A stretch of DNA of 64,000 nt. Origin: Duganella rivi. Lineage in GTDB: Bacteria; Pseudomonadota; Gammaproteobacteria; Burkholderiales; Burkholderiaceae_D. The notes beneath the pieces were generated by a model that did no database searches, was not told the origin of the DNA, and saw nothing but the letters and a program-made list of their open reading frames with translations. Made by a program: the position numbers and the translations under genes. Positions 19,156-26,320 of the stretch are shown here, piece by piece (within the stretch, counting starts at the first letter, position 1; each line of letters starts with the position of its first letter). The DNA lies in assembly GCF_009857435.1 (NCBI RefSeq), contig NZ_WWCK01000005.1:372001-436000 (forward strand), read 5' to 3'.

Positions 19156-19617
19156 ATGCCCAGCGCATTCCGGCAGCCAGTTACTTTTCACGTTGGGCTA
19201 CTTGAAAAACGCCTCGATATGATTGAGCAAAGAGCAGACATTGAAGTACTAGCGGAAACGGACGGTAGTTACGAACGGCCAATTCCGACCAAGTGGCGCC
19301 CCGTATTTCGTGCCATCGTGGCCTCCTTTCTTGAGCATGATTACCTCCTAAAAAGCGGCGTGCCCGGAGTAGTGGCAGTATCTGAAGATACTGCGAACCA
19401 CATTCAGCAATACATCGCCGATTACGGTGTTACGTTGGCGCCCTTACCAGATGAGACATGGGCTTCGTCCGTTTGCATCTGGTGCGGAAGTCACTGGGAT
19501 GTTTTAGTCGACTTATGGACACGCGAAGAGGGACGGAGTGATCTCGTGCTCAGTGCACGTGTTGCAGATCGCAATCCCGATATCGTAGTCGAGATCCATA
19601 TGGTGTACGTGCCATGA
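19156..19617 (+). CDS. Hypothetical protein, DUF7668-like
   Basis: A 153-residue soluble protein with no signal peptide. The middle and end (PTKWRPVFRAIVASFLEHDY, then WDVLVDLWTREEGRSDLVLS) resemble a domain of unknown function (DUF7668) found in small accessory proteins, some beside toxin genes. I recall that similarity from memory. The start at 19156 has GGAG in CTGGAGATC upstream; an in-frame Met 21 residues later could also be used. The base composition here is lower in GC than in the flanking starch and peptidase genes. The 176 bp before it hold a single DnaA-box-like 9-mer and nothing else I recognise. Confidence 0.6.
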   Translation: MPSAFRQPVTFHVGLLEKRLDMIEQRADIEVLAETDGSYERPIPTKWRPVFRAIVASFLEHDYLLKSGVPGVVAVSEDTANHIQQYIADYGVTLAPLPDETWASSVCIWCGSHWDVLVDLWTREEGRSDLVLSARVADRNPDIVVEIHMVYVP

Positions 19618-19689
19618 TGGAATCGTCACCCAAAAAATCCGTCAACCGGACGCGCTGCCGCGCGCCGGTTGTCCGCAAATTAGAGCCCC

Positions 19690-20049
19690 ATGATTACATT
19701 GCATCAGCTCGACGAGTTCTTTGAAAACACCCGCCAGATGTTTGATACGGGCCGTTGTCTTTTCCGCATTGACGACGAGTGCCGTTGGTCTTATTTCTTC
19801 GTGGATCCCGATCGTGAAAAATTGCTTCCGATCGCAGATTACATGAAAGGTCTCGGCTACGAATTCATGGGAACGCTCGATCCGAATGAGGATGACGATG
19901 ACCCGGTTTACTATCTCCGTATCGACAAGGTGCAGCGGCATTCCCCTGCATCATTGAATGAACTCAATCGCCAACTGTACGGAATTGCGGATCAATTTGG
20001 AGTCCATTCATATGACGGCATGGATGTCGGTGCTATCGATGGCCCCTAA
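19690..20049 (+). CDS. Small acidic protein, RraB-like domain
   Basis: A 119-residue acidic protein. Its end (SLNELNRQLYGIADQFGVHS, then YDGMDVGAI) and the acidic PNEDDDDPVYYLRIDK segment are similar to the RraB / DUF695-type domain. The Escherichia protein RraB binds RNase E and slows it; whether this relative does so is unknown. It follows the DUF7668-like gene by 72 bp on the same strand in a run of small hypothetical genes. The assignment is by motif resemblance only. Confidence 0.55.
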   Translation: MITLHQLDEFFENTRQMFDTGRCLFRIDDECRWSYFFVDPDREKLLPIADYMKGLGYEFMGTLDPNEDDDDPVYYLRIDKVQRHSPASLNELNRQLYGIADQFGVHSYDGMDVGAIDGP

Positions 20050-20145
20050 GCCGGCGTCATGCCACCATGGCTGATTGCCAGAACTGCGGAAGACATCTTC
20101 CGAAAAGAACCATGATAGGTTCAAATTTTCACTCTAGGAGTTTCA

Positions 20146-20604
20146 ATGTTTTTGAATCGTGTAGTGCTTCCTATCGTCCTTAGCTCATTACTCATTGCAC
20201 CTCATGCCAGCGCTGGTACGTACACTGATAAATTGGGATCATGTATCTTGGGTGCCACGACAGCTCAGGATCAACAGCATTTTGTCGAATGGATTTTTTC
20301 TGCGATCGCCTCGCATCCCAGCATTACGCCGTATGCGAACATCTCAATTCAAAAGCGCGACGAGATCGACAAAAACGTCGCAAAACTCTTGGAAAGCCTC
20401 ATTGGAGATAAGTGCAAGTCCGAAGCATCGGATGCACTGAAGTATGAAGGAACCGCATCCTTCGTTACAGCTTTTCAGCTTCTAGGGGCTGCTTCGACTG
20501 AACAGCTATTAACCGCGCCCGAAGTTTCCAGTGGCATGCAGGGATTCCTGAAGTACGTGGACCTCGTAAAGCTCGCAAAGAAGATTAAACCTAGCCAGCC
20601 CTGA
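20146..20604 (+). CDS. Hypothetical exported protein
   Basis: A 152-residue protein with a clear signal peptide (VVLPIVLSSLLIAPHASA, cleavage after ASA). The mature part is mostly helical, with two Cys (GSCILG and DKCKSE) about 70 residues apart that could bridge in the periplasm. I recognise no family. It has an AGGAG ribosome site just before the ATG (TCTAGGAGTTTCA). It belongs to the lower-GC run of small genes. Confidence 0.65.
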   Translation: MFLNRVVLPIVLSSLLIAPHASAGTYTDKLGSCILGATTAQDQQHFVEWIFSAIASHPSITPYANISIQKRDEIDKNVAKLLESLIGDKCKSEASDALKYEGTASFVTAFQLLGAASTEQLLTAPEVSSGMQGFLKYVDLVKLAKKIKPSQP

Positions 20605-20679
20605 TTTAAGCAGGGTGCGTAGGCCTCTGTAGCGTGAAGTTTCACCTGAGCCTCCGATTCAAAAAGGAAGCACAAGACT

Positions 20680-21081
20680 ATGAGCCTATCATTTCATATC
20701 GACTTCAACGGCCAGTGTGAAGAGGCTTTCTCATTCTATGCCGAACACCTTGGCGGCACCATTGGCACGATGCAGCACGTAAAAGACTCGCCGATACCAG
20801 CATTCTCTGAGGCGCATGGCAAAGCCATTGTTCACGCCAATATCCGCATCGATGGCGTTGAGATAGCAGGTGCCGATATCGATCCAAGCCGGTACGAAAA
20901 GCCGAAAGGCTTTTACGTGCTGCTGGGCGTGGACTCCGAAGAGAAAGTCAAAACCTACTTTAACGCGTTGCAGATTGATGGCCATGTTATCCTCGCTCCG
21001 CAGAAGACATTCTGGTCACCATGTTATGCCATCGTGATTGATCGTTTTGGCGTGCCATGGAAAATCAACTATGGCACCTGA
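20680..21081 (+). CDS. VOC-family protein, PhnB-like
   Basis: A 133-residue protein of the vicinal-oxygen-chelate fold. The N-terminus FHIDFNGQCEEAFSFYAEHL is the PhnB/3-demethylubiquinone-methyltransferase-like signature; the end CYAIVIDRFGVPWKINY is equally typical (usually YG.V.D.FG..W.I). Members bind small ligands or metals; no defined reaction can be given. An exported NTF2-like gene starts 25 bp downstream and may be co-transcribed. Confidence 0.85.
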   Translation: MSLSFHIDFNGQCEEAFSFYAEHLGGTIGTMQHVKDSPIPAFSEAHGKAIVHANIRIDGVEIAGADIDPSRYEKPKGFYVLLGVDSEEKVKTYFNALQIDGHVILAPQKTFWSPCYAIVIDRFGVPWKINYGT

Positions 21082-21106
21082 CAAGGTGCTCACCGCGAAG
21101 GCACCT

Positions 21107-21565
21107 ATGAAACGCTCTTTAGTCTTTCTTTTGTTCGCCGTATCGCCACTGCTGGCGCAGGCGGCCGATGTCACCGATAACCAGTTAATCGAACGCACGG
21201 TGCGCGACTACATTGAGTCGCAGCACAAACCTGATCCAGCCCGCATGGAGCGCGGCCTTGATCCCAAGCTCGCCAAGCGCACGTATTGGCAGGCAGCCGA
21301 TGGCTCAGAGTTCATCATGAATACGGACTACGACACCATGGTCAACGTCGCCAAGAACTACAACAAGGACGGCACCAAATTCCCAGCGCAGCCACGGGTC
21401 GATATCAAGATCCTCGACGTCGACCAGCGCGTGGCCACCGTCAAGCTCACCGCCGACGAGTGGATCGATTACATGCACTTGTATAAGAACCAGCAAAGCG
21501 AGTGGAAGATCGTCAACGTGCTGTGGCAGTACCATGACACCACACGCCAAGCCAGCAAAAAATAG
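21107..21565 (+). CDS. Exported NTF2-like / lumazine-binding-type protein
   Basis: A 152-residue protein with a signal peptide (SLVFLLFAVSPLLAQA, cleavage near QAA-D). The mature part has the NTF2/lumazine-binding-2 pattern: LIERTVRDYIESQ at the start, KLAKRTYWQ, VDIKILDVDQRVATVKLTAD and EWKIVNVLWQYH at the end. Such small alpha+beta proteins often serve as periplasmic ligand-binding or accessory domains. The ATG at 21107 with GAAGG before it is preferred over the frame opening at 21038, which overlaps the VOC gene. Function is unknown. Confidence 0.75.
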   Translation: MKRSLVFLLFAVSPLLAQAADVTDNQLIERTVRDYIESQHKPDPARMERGLDPKLAKRTYWQAADGSEFIMNTDYDTMVNVAKNYNKDGTKFPAQPRVDIKILDVDQRVATVKLTADEWIDYMHLYKNQQSEWKIVNVLWQYHDTTRQASKK

Positions 21566-21712
21566 TCCGCCCCCGCTGAGAAATGGCCCCATGCCGCGTT
21601 TTCAAATAATTCCTTCGTTGCACTACTCGCTTGGCTTACGCTGAATGAAACAATGGCTTTCCACAACCCGAGCCGAACGACGGGCACCGCAAGCTCTGAG
21701 GGCGCGCGTGGC

Positions 21713-22285
21713 CTAGCGCTTGGAGCAGGTGGTCTCGGGCGCCTGGTAACCCCAGGTGACGCGCACCTCGCCTTGGCGTTCCCAAAGACTCTCGTTGCGC
21801 CCGATGTAGCGGGCACCGCTGGCGGCGAGAGCGGCGCGCATTAGCGATTGCTCCTGCTTACGGGTGGCGATCAGGCTCGGTGGCTGAGTGTCGAAATACG
21901 TGACGTCGATATCGGCGCCGTCAGCGCAGCGGAAATGCACCGGCGCGTGGGATGGCGCCAGCGACCAGCTGGTTTGCAGTTCCACCGTGCGCAGCTCGTA
22001 ATTGGTGACGATGCATGCGCGCAAGTCATCAGCCTTCCAGCAATCGCGGACACCGTTCCACCAGCCCTTCTGCTCCACCGCCAGGCGTTTCTGCTGCGTC
22101 GGCTTGGCCTTGGCACGCGCTGCCGCGTAAATCACAGCGAGCGCTGCATCGCGGGACTGCAATTCAGGATCGGTACAAATCAGCTGCTCAGCCTTCCCCT
22201 CGGGCTTGCTACAGAATTGAGGTGCAGCCCAAGCCGGCGAACTAGCGCCCAGCACGAGCAAGAAAAGAGTCAACGATGCGCGCAT
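21713..22285 (-). CDS. Exported LprI-like (DUF1311) plus MliC lysozyme-inhibitor fusion
   Basis: A 190-residue exported protein. After the signal peptide (ending AWA-A) comes a DUF1311/LprI-type domain (FCSKPEGKAEQLICTDPELQ through VRDCWKADDLRACIV), with four Cys that can make two disulfides. The C-terminal 75 residues are an MliC-type domain: HFRCADGADIDVTYFD, a conserved SGARYIG, and a final Cys in ETTC. MliC binds and blocks C-type lysozyme; LprI-type proteins are also linked to lysozyme inhibition. The fusion would protect the cell wall against host or predator lysozymes. I chose the ATG at 22283-22285 because the frame upstream only opens with a TTG. Confidence 0.8.
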   Translation of the reverse strand: MRASLTLFLLVLGASSPAWAAPQFCSKPEGKAEQLICTDPELQSRDAALAVIYAAARAKAKPTQQKRLAVEQKGWWNGVRDCWKADDLRACIVTNYELRTVELQTSWSLAPSHAPVHFRCADGADIDVTYFDTQPPSLIATRKQEQSLMRAALAASGARYIGRNESLWERQGEVRVTWGYQAPETTCSKR

Positions 22286-22398
22286 AAAGGAGCCTGTAGC
22301 CAAGGTCGCCTAAGAATATCATCCTGCCCATGAAGAAAAGGCGTACATTATCACTGGTACAGGCATTTCCACTGGAACAGGGCCGAGGGAGACCAGCA

Positions 22399-22593
22399 AT
22401 GTCAACTTTCACTAGCACCAAGCGTAGCGCGGGAGTGGTTCTAGGAGACTTTGTCTCGCTGGTCGGCGTGATCGCGTTTATGACCGGAACCCAAACCTTC
22501 GGCAGCATTTTACTTGTCACCGGAATCTGCATTTATGGCATTGCCGCAGCAATGACGTGGCTCGTTGCAAAGGTGTCCGACATCGCGCACTAA
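22399..22593 (+). CDS. Small membrane protein of unknown function
   Basis: A 64-residue protein with two membrane spans: SAGVVLGDFVSLVGVIAFM and GSILLVTGICIYGIAAAMTW. The ATG at 22399 has a GAGGGA site about 8 bp upstream; an ATG at 22330 in the same frame would add a basic 23-residue tail. I recognise no family. The following 295 bp up to the peptidase hold only AT-rich sequence and a putative promoter; no gene is seen there. Confidence 0.5.
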   Translation: MSTFTSTKRSAGVVLGDFVSLVGVIAFMTGTQTFGSILLVTGICIYGIAAAMTWLVAKVSDIAH

Positions 22594-22888
22594 CTAACGT
22601 CAACTGTGCCGCGCAAATTGCTAACATTCCCGATCTTTTTGGCGACCGTCTATTGTCTTCGCGCGAGCAAGAGGCATTGCCCGCTGATTAAGCAACGCCT
22701 CCCCATCTGCCCTTTTTAATTGCAGAATTACTTTTCCCTTTCTCATCAAACACTTACGGTTTTCCAGCCGACTTTTAAACAGTGTTGTCCACAGAATTTG
22801 TGGGTAGTTATGGCGCTATCGCCTGCTTGAGGCTGTATGATTACCGCCCATCGGATCACCCGTTCCGATGCCAACAAGGGAGATGCCT

Positions 22889-24700
22889 GTGACACCAAAA
22901 ATTATCAGCACGCTGCTGGCGGCCACCGCCATGACAGCCGCCAGCACCACCGTGCTGGCCGCCCCCGCCTCGAAGCCGACTGCCGCCGAAGCCGAGCGCT
23001 TCCTGGCCGACACCGAGGCCAAGCTCAATAAGCTGAACAACGAACAAGCCCGCGCCGCCTGGGTCGGCTCCAATTTCATCACTGACGATACCGAAGCCAT
23101 CGCCGCCTATTTCTCCGAGCGCTTTCTGGGCGCCTCCGGCGAGGCGGCCATCGGCGCGCGCCGTTTCAACGGCGTCAAGCTGTCGCCCGAAGCGGCCCGC
23201 AAGATCAAGCTGCTGCAGCAAACCGTGGTGTTCGCCGATCCGAAGGAACGCGAACAATACGCCACGCTGCAAGCAGCCCTGAATGGCGCCTACGGCAAGG
23301 CCAAGTACTGCCCGCAAACCGGCGACTGCATGGCGCTGGGCGAAATGGAAAAAGTGCTCGCCACCAGCCGCGACGAAGCCAAGCTCAAAGAGATGTGGAC
23401 TGGCTGGCACGCGCAAGCACCTGCCTACAAGCAGAAGTACACCGAATACGTCGCCCTGTCCAACAAGGGCGCCAAGCAGATGGGCTTTGCCGACACCGGC
23501 GTGATGTGGCGCTCGCAGTACGACATGCCGCCGGAAGCTTTCTCGGCCGAGATGGAACGCCTGTGGCAGCAAGTGAAGCCGCTGTACGATTCGCTGCACA
23601 CCTACACCCGCTACAAGCTGCGCGCCACCTACGGCGCTGATGTCGTGCCGGCCACCGGCCCGATTCCGTCCCACCTGTTCGGCAATATGTGGAGCCAGAC
23701 GTGGACCAATCTGTACCCGATCCTGAAACCAGCCACCGAGACCAAGAGCTACGATCTGACCAAGGTGCTGGAAGAGCGCAAGACCGACGCCAAGCAGATG
23801 ACCAAGTACGCCGAGGGTTTCTACACCTCGCTGGGCATGCAGAAGTTGCCGGCATCGTTCTGGGAGCGCTCGCTGCTGACCAAGCCGCGCGACCGCGATG
23901 TGGTGTGCCACGCCTCCGCCTGGCCGATCGATGAGAAGGACGACGTGCGCATCAAGATGTGCATCACGCCGACCGCCGAAGAGTTCACCGTGATCCACCA
24001 CGAGCTGGGCCACGTCTACTACTTCCTCGGCTACGGCAAGCAGCCCTTCCTGTTCCGTAATGGCGCCAACGATGGCTTCCACGAAGCCATTGGCGACACC
24101 GTGGCGCTGTCGATCACGCCAGCCTACCTGAAGCAGATCGGCCTGATGGATCAGGAACCGGACGTCAACGCCGACATCCCGCAACTGCTGGAGCGCGCGC
24201 TGAGCAAGGTCACCATCCTGCCGTTCGCCTACACCGTCGACAAATGGCGCTGGGACGTCTACTCGGGCAAGACCAAGCCGGCCGACTACGACAAGAGCTG
24301 GTGGCAGCTGCGCGAGCAGTACATGGGCATGAAGCGTCCGGCACCGGGCAACGACGCCACCGGTTTCGACGCCGGCGCCAAGTACCACGTGGCGGCCGAC
24401 GTGCCGTACGCGCGCTACTTCCTGGCCGATATGCTGCAATTCCAGTTCCACCGAGCGCTGTGCCGCGAAGCCGGCTACACCGGCCCGCTGAACCGCTGCT
24501 CGGTGTACGGCAATGCCAAAGCCGGCGCCAAGCTGCAGCAGATGCTGGAAATGGGCGCCAGCAAGCCATGGCCGGAAGCGTTGAAAGCCATCTCGGGCGA
24601 AGACAAGATCGACGGCAACGCCCTGCTCGAATACTTCGCCCCGCTGAAAACGTGGCTGGATCAGCAGAACGCCGCCTTCGCTGCGGCTGAAAAGAAGTAA
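22889..24700 (+). CDS. Exported M2-family peptidyl-dipeptidase (ACE-like)
   Basis: A 603-residue zinc metallopeptidase related to angiotensin-converting enzyme, which removes dipeptides from the C-termini of peptides. The signal peptide ends VLAA-P. The zinc site HHELGH is at residues 370-375 (catalytic Glu372), and the third ligand Glu is in GFHEAIGD. GPIPSHLFGNMWSQTW and the C-terminal QFQFHRALC are M2 motifs. A GTG at 22889 with AAGGGAG seven bases upstream is the best start; the ATG at 22868 has no ribosome site. It is convergent with the halogenase gene, 0 bp apart, and likely monocistronic in the periplasm. Confidence 0.92.
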   Translation: MTPKIISTLLAATAMTAASTTVLAAPASKPTAAEAERFLADTEAKLNKLNNEQARAAWVGSNFITDDTEAIAAYFSERFLGASGEAAIGARRFNGVKLSPEAARKIKLLQQTVVFADPKEREQYATLQAALNGAYGKAKYCPQTGDCMALGEMEKVLATSRDEAKLKEMWTGWHAQAPAYKQKYTEYVALSNKGAKQMGFADTGVMWRSQYDMPPEAFSAEMERLWQQVKPLYDSLHTYTRYKLRATYGADVVPATGPIPSHLFGNMWSQTWTNLYPILKPATETKSYDLTKVLEERKTDAKQMTKYAEGFYTSLGMQKLPASFWERSLLTKPRDRDVVCHASAWPIDEKDDVRIKMCITPTAEEFTVIHHELGHVYYFLGYGKQPFLFRNGANDGFHEAIGDTVALSITPAYLKQIGLMDQEPDVNADIPQLLERALSKVTILPFAYTVDKWRWDVYSGKTKPADYDKSWWQLREQYMGMKRPAPGNDATGFDAGAKYHVAADVPYARYFLADMLQFQFHRALCREAGYTGPLNRCSVYGNAKAGAKLQQMLEMGASKPWPEALKAISGEDKIDGNALLEYFAPLKTWLDQQNAAFAAAEKK

Positions 24701-26251
24701 TCAGCGGATAGAGTAATCCGGCCGCTTGGGGTTCATTCCCGCTGCACGGCAGTGGGCGGCGATGAACTCCTCGTGGTTCGGCATCTTCTGCACGCAGTTT
24801 TCGACCACGGTTTTAATCGCATGCAGGTGGGCTTCCACCTGCTGCTGCGGCACCAGATCCACCAGCGGATGGTAGGACTGCGGCATGATCCCCTGCCCCA
24901 GCATCACTTGCAGCCAGCTCACGCTGGCAAACATCTCATCCTTCTCGCGGTAGAAGCGGCCATGCTGCTTGAACAGATCCATCTTCTGCTTGAGCGTCTC
25001 CGGCACTTCCATCGTGCGGCAGTAATTCCAGAACGGCGTGTCGTCGCGCGTGGTCGCGTTGTAATGCAGGATCAGGAAGTCGCGGATGCGATCCACTTCA
25101 AAGTGCGCCTGGCGATTGAATTCGTCGATATTGTCCTGATTGAAGTCGCGATCCGGGAAGAAGCTCATCAAGCGGGCAATGCTGGACTGGATCAAGTGGA
25201 TGCTGGTCGATTCCAGCGGCTCCATGAAGCCGCTCGACAGGCCGATCGCCACCACGTTGCGGTTCCAGATTTTATTGCGCTTGCCGGTGACGAAGCGCAG
25301 CGGCTTCGGCTCGGCCAATGGCGCGCCATCCAAATTCGACATCAGCTGCGCGCACGCCTCGTCGTCGCTGATGAAGCGGCTCGAATACACATGGCCGTTG
25401 CCGATGCGGTGTTGCAGCGGAATGCGCCACTGCCAGCCCGCAGTGCGCGCCGTAGCCCGCGTGTACGGCGTGATCGCGCCGCGCGATTCGCACGGCACCG
25501 CCAGCGCACGGTCGCACGGCAGCCAATGCGTCCAGTCTTCATAGCCGGTTTTCAGCGCGCCTTCAATCAGCAGGCCGCGGAAGCCGGAGCAGTCGATGAA
25601 CAAGTCGGCCTGATAGCGCTCGCCGTTTTCCATCGTCACCGCGTCGACAAAACCGTCGCCTTCGCGCAGGATCACGTCCGCCACCTTGCCCTCGGTGCGC
25701 ACCACGCCGCGCGCTTCGGCAAACTTGCGCAGGAAGCGCGCGTACAGGCCGGCGTCGAACTGGAAGGCGTGGGCGATGTGCGAAATCGGCGAATTGCCGG
25801 CATCGATGGCGCGCATGAATTTGTTTTGCGGCGCCGCCACGGCCGCCAGCGAGTAAGCGCCAAAGTCCGGCGCCAGTCCCGCCTGATGCAGTTTGAGCCA
25901 GTAATGATGGAACTCCACCAGTCCCATATCCAGGCCGATGCTGCCAAAGGTGTGAATGTAATTTTCGCCCAGCCGGCCCCAGTCCACAAACTGGATGCCC
26001 AGCTTGAAGGTGCCCTGCGTCTCGCGCAGGAAGTCGTCCTCGTCGATGCCGAGCGCCTGGTTGAACAGCTTGATTTGCGGGATGGTCGCCTCGCCCACGC
26101 CGACGGTGGAAATTTCATCCGACTCGATCAGGCGCACGTGGTACTGGCCGCCCAGCAGTTTGGACATCGCCGCCGCCGTCATCCAGCCGGCCGTGCCGCC
26201 GCCGACGATCACGATGTCGCGAATCCGGCGCTCATTGGTGTTTTGCTGCAT
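24701..26251 (-). CDS. Flavin-dependent tryptophan-halogenase-family protein
   Basis: A 516-residue enzyme of the FADH2-dependent halogenase family. The FAD site is IVIVGGGTAGWMTAAAM at residues 13-29, followed by VGVGEATIPQ. The catalytic lysine lies in GTFKLGIQFVDW. The halogenase signature WxWxIP appears as WQWRIPLQHRIGNG, and GLSSGFMEPLESTSIHLIQ is also typical. It lies 69 bp downstream of the TonB-receptor gene, with a terminator between them and its own strong GGAGGAG site. Similar receptor-halogenase pairs occur in Xanthomonas and Brevundimonas, where purified enzymes halogenate indoles. The natural substrate here is unknown; a flavin reductase is not encoded nearby. Confidence 0.92.
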   Translation of the reverse strand: MQQNTNERRIRDIVIVGGGTAGWMTAAAMSKLLGGQYHVRLIESDEISTVGVGEATIPQIKLFNQALGIDEDDFLRETQGTFKLGIQFVDWGRLGENYIHTFGSIGLDMGLVEFHHYWLKLHQAGLAPDFGAYSLAAVAAPQNKFMRAIDAGNSPISHIAHAFQFDAGLYARFLRKFAEARGVVRTEGKVADVILREGDGFVDAVTMENGERYQADLFIDCSGFRGLLIEGALKTGYEDWTHWLPCDRALAVPCESRGAITPYTRATARTAGWQWRIPLQHRIGNGHVYSSRFISDDEACAQLMSNLDGAPLAEPKPLRFVTGKRNKIWNRNVVAIGLSSGFMEPLESTSIHLIQSSIARLMSFFPDRDFNQDNIDEFNRQAHFEVDRIRDFLILHYNATTRDDTPFWNYCRTMEVPETLKQKMDLFKQHGRFYREKDEMFASVSWLQVMLGQGIMPQSYHPLVDLVPQQQVEAHLHAIKTVVENCVQKMPNHEEFIAAHCRAAGMNPKRPDYSIR

Positions 26252-26261
26252 GTTGTCTCCT

Positions 26262-26306
26262 CCAAAAAAAACATCCCCTGCCGCTCGCGCTGACAGGGGA
26301 TGTTTT
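26262..26306 (-). terminator. Intrinsic terminator between TonB receptor and halogenase genes
   Basis: On the minus strand the arms AACATCCCCTG and CAGGGGATGTT (26294-26304 and 26270-26280) are perfect over 11 bp, extendable to 13, around a 13-base loop. A run of eight T follows at once. Thus most receptor transcripts should end here, leaving the halogenase to readthrough or its own promoter. The halogenase ribosome site overlaps the region just downstream. Confidence 0.85.
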
Positions 26307-26320
26307 ATACCAGACTAAAC

